A stretch of DNA of 64,000 bases from an uncultured Rhizobiaceae group bacterium. GTDB taxonomy: Bacteria; Pseudomonadota; Alphaproteobacteria; Rhizobiales; Rhizobiaceae. The stretch is taken from NCBI GenBank assembly GCA_937958815.1, contig CALGMR010000004.1, positions 297,063 through 361,062 of the forward strand. Reading direction: 5' to 3'. Shown here one piece after another: positions 36,776-45,459 of the stretch; the stretch's first letter is position 1, and each line of letters begins with the position of its first letter. The notes below the pieces were generated by a model. It saw nothing but the letters and a program-made list of their open reading frames with translations, searched no databases and was not told where the DNA came from. The translations under genes and the position numbers were made by a program.

Positions 36776-38734
36776 ATGAAGTTAGAGTTTTTCGATATTG
36801 GTGAGATGCGCGCGTTAAACGCCCCTAAATCGTCTACGATCACTCTGCTCGTAGCGCTGTCCTTTGTTTTCACATGTTTGTTTGCTTTGGCCGCTCCGCA
36901 ATATTCATCGGCAAATGCAGAAACTCGTACTTTGAAGATGTATTATGGGCACTCCAAAGAAAGTGCGACCATTACGTTCAAAAAGAACGGCAAATACATT
37001 GCAAGCGGACTTCGCAAGGCAAATCGTTTCTTGAGAGATTGGCGCCGCAAAGAGCCAACTAAGATGGACCCCGCACTCTTGGACCTCGTCTGGGAAGTGT
37101 ATCAGAAAACAGGTTCGAACAAACCTATTCAGGTAATTTCTGGTTATCGCTCACCGCGTACAAACAAAATGTTGCGCCGTCGCGGTCGCAAAGTCGCTAA
37201 AACAAGCCAACACACCAGAGGTAAAGCGCTTGATTTCTTCATCCCAGGTGTCAGCGTTTCAAAACTGCGCGCTCTTGGCCTGAAGGCTCACCGTGGTGGT
37301 GTTGGATATTACAGAGGTTCTTTCGTACACCTCGACACGGGTCGCGTACGCCACTGGCCGCGCATGAGCAAACGTCAGTTGTCTCGCGTTTTCCCACGCG
37401 GGAAAACCATTCACGTGCCATCAAACGGTAAGCCTTTGCGCGGCTACAAAACCGCAGCTGCCAACCTTAAAAGAGGTTTGAACGCCGACGGGTCTCGTCG
37501 CAAAACCACTGTGCGCAAGTCTTTGCTGGCCCGCATTTTCTCTCGCTCTGGAAATGATGGAGATGAGGGCGAAGGCGATACACGTGTGAGAAAAGCGGTT
37601 GCAAAACCTGCTCCAAAGAAAGTCGCACCTAAAAAGGTCGCTCCACCAAAACCAAAACCTGTCGCGGTCGCCGCTGCCAAGCCCGCACCGGCCAAACCCA
37701 CTGTTGATCCATTTAAAAAAGATCTTTCTGCAGTAAAGAAAACCCGCAAACAGCAGGAACTGGAAGCTGCTAAGGCGAAAGCCGATCAAGAAGCCAAAGA
37801 CGAAGCTGAACTTGCAGAGAAAGCAAAAGAGGACGCCAAAAAAGACATCGTTTTGGCTGCACTCGCACCAAACCGTTTAGCGTTGCCGCTTCGCAGACCT
37901 GCAGCAAGTGTGTCGAAAGTTGTTGAAAATAAATTGGAACCGATAAGCACGACCGAAGTCGCGCTTGCAGCCCCGGCTGCGGTGACCAACGTACTGCGTC
38001 CTTCTGTAGATGTACCTCAAAAGGCTTCAGCGCCAAAAGAGCAACTTGTTGCGGCATTGAGCCCAGCAAAGTCTGATGAATTGAAATCTCGTGTTCAAAC
38101 GGCATTGGCGCGTCAACCAAAACCTGCTCCAGCAGTGGCTGCAGTCAAACAATTGATTGCCCCTAAAGTTGCTGAACCCGCAAAACCTGCAGCGCCTTCC
38201 CAAGACGATATTGCAAAACTTGCCTTGGCAGCTGGAAGTCAGTTGAAAGCGGCCAAAGCTTTGCAAAAGGACAATTTGGTCAAACAAGCTTCGTTGAAAC
38301 CAGTTGCTGATTTCAAGCCAACGACACCTGTATGGAGAGCACCTGCAAAACCTTCGACGAAGGCAGAAAAACCAACGCTCAAAGCGAAGGTAGAAAAGGC
38401 ACGCGTTCCCGTACCTAAGAAACAAGAAAATGTTGCCAAAAAAGCAACAGTTGCTGCGATCAGAACAGGTTCACGTATACCAATGAAAGCCGAACTTTCC
38501 ATCGGTGATCTTGATGGTCACTCTGTGAAGGTTTGGGCTGTAGCTGCATCAACGCGCACAGGCGCGCTGGCGTCATTGAAAGCGCCGGATTACAAGAATG
38601 GGGCAAAACGTGCAGTGCCAGCAGCAGTCTATTCCAAAGGCTTTGTAAACAAACGCTTTGCGCTGCGGTCCGATCGTTTCAGTGGGCGCGCTCTCACACG
38701 CGTTGCTTTTGCAAAACTGCCTGAATCGAACTAG
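36776..38734 (+). CDS. M15-type peptidase (DUF882) with a long Ala/Lys/Pro-rich tail
   Basis: A 652-residue exported protein. A signal anchor (TITLLVALSFVFTCLFALAAP) is followed by a YcbK-like M15 domain: zinc ligands His146, Asp153 and His185 in SQHTRGKALDFFI and FVHLDTG. Such proteins are presumed peptidoglycan carboxypeptidases or binding proteins. Residues beyond about 210 are low-complexity, rich in K, A and P (APKKVAPKKVAPPKPK), with several likely disordered linker stretches and a short conserved-looking end. The tail, over 400 residues, is much longer than the catalytic part and may span the periplasm. Start at 36776 is accepted; 36806 is possible. Confidence 0.8.
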   Translation: MKLEFFDIGEMRALNAPKSSTITLLVALSFVFTCLFALAAPQYSSANAETRTLKMYYGHSKESATITFKKNGKYIASGLRKANRFLRDWRRKEPTKMDPALLDLVWEVYQKTGSNKPIQVISGYRSPRTNKMLRRRGRKVAKTSQHTRGKALDFFIPGVSVSKLRALGLKAHRGGVGYYRGSFVHLDTGRVRHWPRMSKRQLSRVFPRGKTIHVPSNGKPLRGYKTAAANLKRGLNADGSRRKTTVRKSLLARIFSRSGNDGDEGEGDTRVRKAVAKPAPKKVAPKKVAPPKPKPVAVAAAKPAPAKPTVDPFKKDLSAVKKTRKQQELEAAKAKADQEAKDEAELAEKAKEDAKKDIVLAALAPNRLALPLRRPAASVSKVVENKLEPISTTEVALAAPAAVTNVLRPSVDVPQKASAPKEQLVAALSPAKSDELKSRVQTALARQPKPAPAVAAVKQLIAPKVAEPAKPAAPSQDDIAKLALAAGSQLKAAKALQKDNLVKQASLKPVADFKPTTPVWRAPAKPSTKAEKPTLKAKVEKARVPVPKKQENVAKKATVAAIRTGSRIPMKAELSIGDLDGHSVKVWAVAASTRTGALASLKAPDYKNGAKRAVPAAVYSKGFVNKRFALRSDRFSGRALTRVAFAKLPESN

Positions 38735-38816
38735 CTAAGCTAACACCAGTTCAGGCAACAGCGCCTTTTCAGGGGCCGTAACACTCCTTAAATCGATGCA
38801 GCGCGTTGAGAGCTTT

Positions 38817-39344
38817 TTAGCGTTTGAACTGGCGATCAAATGCCGTTTCAAGAAGTGCGTGTTGCGAGGCTACCGGATTGGATGCTTCTTCTTGATCCTC
38901 TGTCGTGGCAGAACCATAAATTTCTTCATCCAAATTCATAATGCGACGTTGCAACGATACAGAACGTTCAATCAAAGAAATAAAGGACTCAGGCATCTCA
39001 TCCCACCCTGCACCCGTGCGGCGTGTGGGAAATTGATTGAGTTTGACATTCTTCTTTTCATCAACCGCTTGTTGAACAGTCATTTCGCCTTCGCCAACAG
39101 CCCTTTGCAACAACAACCATGAGGCCAGTTGCATGAGACGGGTGGTCAGACGCATCGATTCAGAACCATAGAGTGCGCTTGCAGTTTTGCTCAGCGTTTT
39201 TGCCGCAATGCGGCCTTCACCGTCCAAAAAAGCGGCGGTCTCCTCCACCAAATCCATTCCGCCAGAAAACAAATCTTTGAATTTTGGCGATGTCGCAAAA
39301 TGCTTGGCAAGACGAATTGGTTGTATCTGATCTTCAACTGTCAT
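38817..39344 (-). CDS. rcdA: DUF1465 protein, RcdA-like CtrA-degradation adaptor
   Basis: A 175-residue protein matching DUF1465: ATASALYGSESMRLTTRLMQLASWLLLQRAVGEGEMT, LNQFPTRRTG and FISLIERSVSLQRRIMNLDEEIYG. In Caulobacter, RcdA is an adaptor that helps ClpXP degrade the cell-cycle regulator CtrA. The symbol is given by family; the function in this organism is inferred. A CtrA-type box lies in the upstream region (39557-39572). The protein ends in a short basic tail. Confidence 0.85.
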   Translation of the reverse strand: MTVEDQIQPIRLAKHFATSPKFKDLFSGGMDLVEETAAFLDGEGRIAAKTLSKTASALYGSESMRLTTRLMQLASWLLLQRAVGEGEMTVQQAVDEKKNVKLNQFPTRRTGAGWDEMPESFISLIERSVSLQRRIMNLDEEIYGSATTEDQEEASNPVASQHALLETAFDRQFKR

Positions 39345-39441
39345 GAGTTGCGTCCTCTCTCACGCCAACATAGTGGGCAAGATTGCGGTCGTAAAGCTGG
39401 ACAATCAATGATGTTTAACGCCCTGGAAGCAAACTCAAGAC

Positions 39442-39467
39442 AAAAAAAAGAGCCTCGAGAGGCTCTT
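39442..39467 (-). terminator. Rho-independent terminator of DUF1192
   Basis: AAGAGCCT (39448-39455), loop CGAG, AGGCTCTT (39460-39467). Read on the minus strand the 8-bp stem is followed by eight Ts (39449-39442). It lies 130 bases after the DUF1192 stop and about 100 bases before rcdA. Confidence 0.85.
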
Positions 39468-39556
39468 GAAAGTTTACAGGGAGGCTCGTGTCAATGAAAG
39501 GAGATCATTACAACGAGGTTCACAAAAATGAACATCCCTATTAACGCTTATAAAGC

Positions 39557-39572
39557 TTAACAATTGATTAAC
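39557..39572 (+). promoter_or_regulatory. CtrA-type box TTAA-N7-TTAAC
   Basis: TTAA (39557-39560), seven bases CAATTGA, TTAAC (39568-39572), an exact match to the Caulobacter CtrA consensus. Further TTAA units flank it. It is in the rcdA upstream region, which fits the CtrA control of rcdA known in Caulobacter, but the terminator lies between box and gene. Confidence 0.6.
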
Positions 39573-39599
39573 GTGGTTAATATTGCGCTAACAACTTAA

Positions 39600-39788
39600 T
39601 TAAGTCTTGAAGAAATTCTCCGCCTGCGATCGATTATCTTGCTTTTTGGTTCGTTCTTCTTTCAAGCGTGCAATTTCTGATTCCAACTGTGCCACACGCT
39701 CATCGATGTCGCTGACTGAAAATTCATACAAGTCTTCACCCAAAACAATCTCGCGCCTTTTGGGAGCCGCAGGTTCATCATCAAACAT
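39600..39788 (-). CDS. DUF1192 small protein
   Basis: A 62-residue acidic-to-coiled protein: PKRREIVLGEDLYEFSVSDIDERVAQLESEIARLKEE, which is the DUF1192 pattern (a short N-terminal stretch then a heptad coiled coil). GAGGA lies eight bases before the ATG at 39788; the ORF could be read from 39815 but the added residues are not needed. Its neighbours, rcdA and trcR, are cell-cycle genes. Function unknown. Confidence 0.88.
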   Translation of the reverse strand: MFDDEPAAPKRREIVLGEDLYEFSVSDIDERVAQLESEIARLKEERTKKQDNRSQAENFFKT

Positions 39789-40011
39789 TTCACAATCCTC
39801 TTTTGAAGACACCAAAACTAACGTGAATTGCCAATCCTGTTCAACACTCGAACAACATCAAGCCAACGAATTGCAATCCAAGTTCATTCAGCTTATACGA
39901 GGTCAACTCCCTAAATCGTGGCACACCCCACGGCTTGAACCTATAATCCGGTCAAGCAAACGGGAGAGACTTATTTTCAAGCAACTGAAGTTGCATATCG
40001 AGGAACACATC

Positions 40012-40698
40012 ATGGCCACAACTCTTTTGATGCCGAAAGCCACAGCCGTTTGGTTGGTAGACAATACGGCTCTCAGCTTTGAACAAATTGGAGCGCTTTG
40101 CAGCCTTCATACTCTTGAAGTGAAATCAATTGCTGATGGGGACTCTGCTCAAGGCATCAAAGGTCTTGATCCGATCCAGACAGGTCAGCTGTCACGCGAG
40201 GACATTAAGGCTGCTGAGGCTGATCCAGATGTGCGCTTGAAACTGCTTGAGCCAAAAGTGAAAGTTCCTGAATTGAAAAAGAAGGGACCGCGCTACACGC
40301 CAGTTTCCCGTCGTCAAGATCGCCCAAATGCAATTCAATGGCTTGTGCGCAACCATCCGGAATTGAAAGATTCACAGATAATTCGTCTCGTGGGCACAAC
40401 CAAAACCACAATCGCTGCCATCCGTGATCGCACACATTGGAACTCGGCCAATCTGCAACCGCTTGATCCTGTAACGCTCGGCATTTGCAGCCAGATTGAT
40501 CTGGATCTGGAAGTCACTAAAGCTGCCAAATATCTGCCAAAAGTTGAAACTGCGGATGCCGAAGACAGTCTTCTGCCTGCTTCCGAAACTCAGGGCCTCG
40601 AAACGCCAGACGTCAGCACTGAAGACGTGGATGCAGATGATGTGTTTAAGAACTTCGCATCCCTAGGTGGCGATCAAGCCGAAAGTGCAAGCGAGTAA
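40012..40698 (+). CDS. trcR: DUF1013 cell-cycle transcriptional regulator (TrcR-like)
   Basis: A 228-residue protein of the DUF1013 family: MATTLLMPKATAVWLVDNTALSFEQIGALCSLH, KVPELKKKGPRYTPVSRRQDRPNAIQWLVRNHPELKDSQIIRLVGTTKTTI, and LDLEVTKAAKYLP. The last long stretch has helix-turn-helix character. The family is annotated as the cell-cycle regulator TrcR in alphaproteobacteria. The start at 40012 follows GAGGAACACATC. A terminator follows 22 bases after the stop. Its acidic C-terminal tail (DVSTEDVDADD) is longer than needed. Confidence 0.88.
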   Translation: MATTLLMPKATAVWLVDNTALSFEQIGALCSLHTLEVKSIADGDSAQGIKGLDPIQTGQLSREDIKAAEADPDVRLKLLEPKVKVPELKKKGPRYTPVSRRQDRPNAIQWLVRNHPELKDSQIIRLVGTTKTTIAAIRDRTHWNSANLQPLDPVTLGICSQIDLDLEVTKAAKYLPKVETADAEDSLLPASETQGLETPDVSTEDVDADDVFKNFASLGGDQAESASE

Positions 40699-40720
40699 AC
40701 CACCGCAGAATTGAAATCTT

Positions 40721-40755
40721 AAAGGCCTTTGCAGTTGCGCAGAGGCCTTTTTTTT
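40721..40755 (+). terminator. Rho-independent terminator after trcR
   Basis: AAAGGCCT (40721-40728) pairs with AGGCCTTT (40743-40750), the loop is 14 bases, and Ts continue to 40755. Strong and correctly placed. Confidence 0.88.
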
Positions 40756-40846
40756 ATCTGCTCGATTGGTCTATAGATTGCCAACGCTAATGTGCACTTT
40801 CTTCTTTCTTTGAAGACGTTTCGCCAACAACAGTAAGGTTGCCCAC

Positions 40847-42109
40847 ATGTTCGCATCAAAGCCAGGTCTGCTTGAAGAAGTCCGCAACCGTTTCGCCCAC
40901 GTGGACACGTGCCCTGTTGATGGACCGCGGGTGTTTTTTGAAAATGCAGGTGGTGCGCTCACCCTTAAATCAGTGGTTGAAACATCCACACATTATGCGG
41001 CTATTCCCGACAACCAAGGTCGCGACAATCCGGCGTCAAAAGAACTGATGGATGTAATCGCAAAAGCGCGTTCCGATGCAAAAACGTTTCTCAACGCCAC
41101 ATCGGGCCAGGTTTTTGTGGGTGAAAGCGGAACCGAATTGCTGTTTCGTATGATCAGCAACGCGATCCTTGAAACGGCAGATGGCGGCAACGTGGTCGGC
41201 ACGACTCTTGAACATCCGGCATCGCGCAGCGCAGCAATCCGTTGGGCCAAAGTCGCTCGCAAAGACTATATAGCTGTTCCCCACAATGATGCGACTGGCA
41301 GCGTTGATCCTAAAGACTATGCAAAACACGTCACACCCGAAACGCGGGTTGCAACAATCATCCACACGTCACCTGTTACTGGTATGGGCGTTGATGTGGA
41401 GGGCATTTCAAAAGTCATCAGATCAATTTCACCAGATTGCTTCATCATCGTTGATGGCATTCAACACGCGGCACATGGCGGATTGGACATCGACAGCTAT
41501 GACATCGATGGCTATGCCGTATCGCCTTACAAAGTGTTTTCACGCCACGGGTATGGAATTGCATGGATTTCAGACCGCTTGACCGCCCTTCCCCATGACA
41601 GCCTGATTGACGGGCCTGAAGGAAATTGGGAACTGGGAACCCGTGACACAGGCTCTTATGCAACATTTTCAGATGTGGTGAACTATTTCGGCTGGCTGGG
41701 CGGTGAGTTTACAGACGCCACCGATTTGCGCACCAGAATCGAAGCTGCGGGCAAAGCAATTCACGCCCACGAACAAAGCCTGACCGAAGCCATGTTGCAC
41801 GGCACGGGGAACCTCAAAGGTTTGGCCGAAATGCCTGAAGTTCAAATCATTGGCGGCATTGACAACCCCCGGCGTGAAGGCTTGGTGGCCCTCAATGTCG
41901 ATGGAATGGAAGCTGGCGAATTGGTTGAAAAACTGCGTGAACACGGCATCCGCGTTCACATTAGGAAAGCTGACCATTATTCAGGCAATGTTCTAAACCC
42001 GTTGGGCCTGCCGTCCTGTGTGCGCGTGTCCATGTGCCACTACAATTCAGAACAAGAAGTCGCGCAGTTTTTAACCGCGATGCGTCACATCATTGAAGCG
42101 CAGTCTTAA
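40847..42109 (+). CDS. Class V aminotransferase / cysteine-desulfurase-like PLP enzyme
   Basis: A 420-residue fold-type I PLP enzyme. Asp203 (IIVDGIQH, with His207) and Lys229 (SPYKVFSRHGYG) are the cofactor Asp and Schiff-base Lys. It resembles the SufS/CsdA branch but lacks an obvious mobile-loop Cys before the C-terminal domain; that part reads RVHIRKADHYSGNVLNPLGLPSCVRVSM. It may therefore be a selenocysteine-lyase/isopenicillin-N-epimerase-like enzyme rather than a sulfur-mobilising one. It stands alone after the trcR terminator and overlaps the convergent ABC gene by TTAA. Confidence 0.8.
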   Translation: MFASKPGLLEEVRNRFAHVDTCPVDGPRVFFENAGGALTLKSVVETSTHYAAIPDNQGRDNPASKELMDVIAKARSDAKTFLNATSGQVFVGESGTELLFRMISNAILETADGGNVVGTTLEHPASRSAAIRWAKVARKDYIAVPHNDATGSVDPKDYAKHVTPETRVATIIHTSPVTGMGVDVEGISKVIRSISPDCFIIVDGIQHAAHGGLDIDSYDIDGYAVSPYKVFSRHGYGIAWISDRLTALPHDSLIDGPEGNWELGTRDTGSYATFSDVVNYFGWLGGEFTDATDLRTRIEAAGKAIHAHEQSLTEAMLHGTGNLKGLAEMPEVQIIGGIDNPRREGLVALNVDGMEAGELVEKLREHGIRVHIRKADHYSGNVLNPLGLPSCVRVSMCHYNSEQEVAQFLTAMRHIIEAQS

Positions 42110-44025
42110 GACATCTTGGTTTTGCGACGCGCCGCTTTAGGTTTGGGTTTGCTTTTGGATTTTGTCTGCGACGTGGAAAGAGGCAGTTGTTCAGTCTCAA
42201 ATTGCAGTTTTGCCAGCCCTGCGTAAATACCACCTTGGGCCACCAAATCATCATGGCTGCCTTCTTCAACAAACTGGCCTTCATCCATGACGATAATACG
42301 ATCTGCCTTCAAAACAGTCGCAAGGCGATGCGCAATAACGATGGTCGTGCGTCCAACCATCAAACCGTCGAGCGCCTTTTGAACTAACTTTTCGCTCTCT
42401 GCATCAAGCGCACTGGTTGCTTCGTCCAGCAATAGAATTGGTGCATTTTTCAAAATGGCCCGCGCAATGGCAATCCGCTGTCTTTGACCACCTGAAAGCG
42501 TGATGCCGCGCTCACCGACGATGGTGTCATATCCGCTTTTCAATTTTTCAATAAACTCATCAGCAAGTGCCAAACGCGCCGCTTCTTTCACTTCAGCATC
42601 AGAAGCATCGGGACGACCAAAGCGAATATTGTCTGACACGCTCATGGCAAAAATTGTTGTGTCTTGAGGCACCAAAGCAATGCGTTTTCGCACGTCTTCC
42701 GGGTCCGCATCGGCGATATCCACACCGTCCACGATCACACGTCCCGAGGACGGATCGTAATAGCGTAAGATCAAATTAAAAATCGTACTCTTACCGGAAC
42801 CGGAAGACCCAACCAGAGCGATTGTCTCACCAGGGGTAATATTGAGATCTATATCGCGAACGATCGATTGGTCTGGCCGCGTTGGATAGGCAAACGATAC
42901 CGAAGACAGTTCCACCGAACCACTTCCGCTTTCAGGCAATGACACCGGGTTTGCGGGAACAGAAATATCTGGGTCTGTGGCCAAGAGTTCGCTCAAACGC
43001 TCTGCAGCGCCTGCTGCTTGTGACAGCTCACCCCAAACTTCAGATAGTGCGCCCAATGCGCCGGCAGCCATGACCGAGAACAATAAAAACTGCCCGAGAA
43101 GGCCGGAGCTCATGGACCCGTCAAGCACCCGACCAGCGCCAATCCACAAAACCGCAACAACGCTGGAAAAAATCATAAAAATTGCAAAGGCCGTTAAAAT
43201 GGAACGGGCAAAAATAGAAGAGCGTGCGGCGTCAAAAGATTTTTCAACCGCCGAAGTGAAGCGGCTGGAAACCAGCTTTTCGTTCGTGAAAGCTTGAAGC
43301 GTGCGAACTGATGAAATAGATTCCGACGCATAAGCCGTGGCGTCGGCCAACATATCTTGCGCATGGCGCGACCGTTTCCGCACATTTCGTCCAAATGCAA
43401 AGATAGGAAGCACAATGATTGGGATCGCAATAAGAACAATCAAAGACAAACTAGGGCTGGTATAGACCATGCCCACAATCGCACCCACCATGAGAAATGA
43501 GTTGCGCAAGGCCATGGATGCGGTCGCACCTGCAGCAGATTTTATCTGTGTTGTGTCAGCTGTAAGCCGTGACACCAACTCACCCGTTTTCGCTGTGTCG
43601 TAAAAACTGGACGACAAACGGGTCAGATGTCCAAACACGTCGCGACGAAGATCAGCGACAACGCGTTCCCCCAACCAAATGACAAAATAGTATCGACCAG
43701 AGCTTGAAACTGCCAAAAGTGCTGCAATGCCAAACAATGCAAAGAAGTAACTGTCGACGAAGGAACTGTCTGAACTCGAAAACCCGTTGTCGATCATACT
43801 GCGCACAGCCAAAGGCAAGGACAACGTGGTCGCAGACGCGACCATGAGGAAAAACAATGCCATCAACAAACGGCCCTTATATTGCATAATATAGGGCAAA
43901 AGTTTTGCGAGCGGCTTCAAGCCGCTACGGTCTTTGGATTGGGAATCTGTGGTCACGGAAATGGCGCTGTCGCCCTTCTTGTCTTGTCTTGAACCTTCAT
44001 GTATATGGTCTCGGACGAAATTCAA
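42106..44025 (-). CDS. ABC exporter (MsbA-like, fused TMD-NBD)
   Basis: A 639-residue half-transporter. Residues about 40-340 hold six membrane helices, then an ABC domain with Walker A GSSGSGKS (406-413), signature LSGGQ (510-514) and Walker B ILLLDEA (530-536). Lipid- and drug-exporting MsbA-type proteins share this order. An unusual Lys/Ser/Arg-rich 20-residue C-terminal tail (KPKPKAARRKTKMS) follows. A soluble N-terminal 30 residues precede the first helix. Substrate is unknown. Confidence 0.88.
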   Translation of the reverse strand: MNFVRDHIHEGSRQDKKGDSAISVTTDSQSKDRSGLKPLAKLLPYIMQYKGRLLMALFFLMVASATTLSLPLAVRSMIDNGFSSSDSSFVDSYFFALFGIAALLAVSSSGRYYFVIWLGERVVADLRRDVFGHLTRLSSSFYDTAKTGELVSRLTADTTQIKSAAGATASMALRNSFLMVGAIVGMVYTSPSLSLIVLIAIPIIVLPIFAFGRNVRKRSRHAQDMLADATAYASESISSVRTLQAFTNEKLVSSRFTSAVEKSFDAARSSIFARSILTAFAIFMIFSSVVAVLWIGAGRVLDGSMSSGLLGQFLLFSVMAAGALGALSEVWGELSQAAGAAERLSELLATDPDISVPANPVSLPESGSGSVELSSVSFAYPTRPDQSIVRDIDLNITPGETIALVGSSGSGKSTIFNLILRYYDPSSGRVIVDGVDIADADPEDVRKRIALVPQDTTIFAMSVSDNIRFGRPDASDAEVKEAARLALADEFIEKLKSGYDTIVGERGITLSGGQRQRIAIARAILKNAPILLLDEATSALDAESEKLVQKALDGLMVGRTTIVIAHRLATVLKADRIIVMDEGQFVEEGSHDDLVAQGGIYAGLAKLQFETEQLPLSTSQTKSKSKPKPKAARRKTKMS

Positions 44026-44147
44026 AGACAGTCGACAATATGTTCACCAATGCGTGACAATGTGGCCGTCTTTAACCCTCTACAACATGCAGGCACACAT
44101 GCCCTCCATTGAAGGTATGGTCCAGCTTTGAAATCAGGACGACGACT

Positions 44148-44369
44148 ATGAAAGCCGATATCCATCCAGACTACCACACGATCAAAGTGGTCATGACTGA
44201 CGGCACTGAATACGAAACACGCTCCACATGGGGCAAAGAAGGCGACACACTGAACTTGGACGTTGATCCAACTTCACACCCAGCTTGGACTGGTGGTGGC
44301 GGCGCACTTCTCGACCGTGATGGTCGCGTTTCCAAGTTCAACAAAAAATTCGCTGGTCTTGGCATCTAA
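44148..44369 (+). CDS. rpmE: 50S ribosomal protein L31
   Basis: A 73-residue protein of the alphaproteobacterial L31 type: [45 protein letters not shown], and [12 protein letters not shown]. It lacks the four-Cys zinc site of the E. coli type A form, as typical in this group. The start at 44148 is taken because the upstream in-frame part from 44109 has no homology. A terminator follows. Confidence 0.95.
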   Translation: MKADIHPDYHTIKVVMTDGTEYETRSTWGKEGDTLNLDVDPTSHPAWTGGGGALLDRDGRVSKFNKKFAGLGI

Positions 44370-44392
44370 ACCAAGTTTCAGTTTTGAGATTA

Positions 44393-44428
44393 AAAACCCG
44401 CTCGGACGTTTCCGCAGCGGGTTTTTTA
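44393..44428 (+). terminator. Rho-independent terminator after rpmE
   Basis: AAAACCCGCT (44393-44402) pairs with AGCGGGTTTT (44416-44425) and is followed by Ts to 44427. The 13-base loop is acceptable. Confidence 0.88.
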
Positions 44429-44504
44429 TTGCTTCAAATCAGTCCACGCGGTTGTTGTTCGACAGCCTGTTGCGCTTATCAAACCTCAATAAACGCGAAA
44501 AACT

Positions 44505-45272
44505 TTAGTCCGCTGTCCAACCACCATCTATAACAATGCTTGTGCCCGTCACCAGCGAAGAGGCATCGCTGGCCAAAAACACAACAGCCCCCATAATATC
44601 CTCAATCTCGCCAACGCGGCCCAATTTGATTTTCTCTTCCAGCCACTTCACCCGTTCTGGGTTTTCAAATGTAGAAGCTGTCATGGGAGTACGAATGAAC
44701 GTTGGGCAAATCGTGTTCACTCTAATCTGATGTTCTGCCAATTCGATTGCAGATGCTTTGGTGACACCTTCAATGCCAAATTTCGACCCGCAATAGACCG
44801 AGCGTTCAATGCCGCCCACATGCCCCATTTGGCTTGAAGTGTGGATGATGGATCCGCCCTTTCCGGCTTTGATCATGCCTTTGGCCACTTCTTGAGCCAT
44901 GAAGAATGCAGCCTTCAAATTGAGATCCGTGATCATATCGAAATTGTCGGGGGTCACATCAACATACGGCATTGGTGTGTTTGTGCCCGCATTGTTGAAG
45001 AGAATATCGAACGGCCCATACTGGCGAACGGCAGATACCATTGCATCATGGTCACCCACATCAAGTGATATGGCTTCGGCGAAATATCCTGCTTCTTTAA
45101 CCGCTTCTGCAGCTTGTCCAATCTCTTCCAAGTTGCGCGCTGCCATGACAACATGAGCACCATGTTCGGCCAGCGCCATTGCGCCCCCAAGCCCGATACC
45201 GCGGGAAGCGCCTGTTACAAGTGCGCGTTTTCCATTCAATTGAAATGATGGAGTGCGGGGCAAATTGGTCAT
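44505..45272 (-). CDS. Short-chain dehydrogenase/reductase
   Basis: A 255-residue classical SDR. NAD(P)-binding TGASRGIG at 20-27, NNAG at 93-96, and the catalytic set with Ser146/147, Tyr160 and Lys164 in SVYCGSKFG. The C-terminus IVIDGGWTAD is usual for NAD(P)-dependent SDRs. It is divergent from the ThDP enzyme at 45460, so they may act in one pathway, for example reduction of an acyloin or hydroxyketone, but substrate motifs are not specific. Confidence 0.88.
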   Translation of the reverse strand: MTNLPRTPSFQLNGKRALVTGASRGIGLGGAMALAEHGAHVVMAARNLEEIGQAAEAVKEAGYFAEAISLDVGDHDAMVSAVRQYGPFDILFNNAGTNTPMPYVDVTPDNFDMITDLNLKAAFFMAQEVAKGMIKAGKGGSIIHTSSQMGHVGGIERSVYCGSKFGIEGVTKASAIELAEHQIRVNTICPTFIRTPMTASTFENPERVKWLEEKIKLGRVGEIEDIMGAVVFLASDASSLVTGTSIVIDGGWTAD

Positions 45273-45459
45273 AAAAATTCCAGATCAGTACAATTTTCTC
45301 TCGCACAAACATTGGTGAAAATTGTTTCATCATGCAAGTTCAATCATGCACTCTTTGAAGTTGGAAGAAACTCAACACATTGAGTTGACCGATCACGACT
45401 TGTGCCATGCTTGATCGGGGATTAGATCAATTCAAGTCTTTGAACGTTTGGAAGTTTTC
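45273..45459. other. Divergent promoter region
   Basis: 187 bases between the SDR and the ThDP enzyme genes. No clear palindrome or terminator is visible; it must serve both. Confidence 0.4.

Larger units (their letters stand above)
39345..39599. other. Intergenic region between DUF1192 and rcdA
   Basis: 255 bases. It contains a minus-strand terminator (39442-39467) and a CtrA-type box (39557-39572). A 16-codon plus-strand ORF at 39494-39544 has AGGAG-like bases in it but no support as a gene. The TTAA-rich stretch 39540-39600 is unusually AT-rich for this window. Confidence 0.5.

Noticed and set aside
39494..39544. 16-codon plus-strand ORF between DUF1192 and rcdA
   Set aside because: Short, no conserved feature and no good ribosome site; overlaps a region best explained by regulation.
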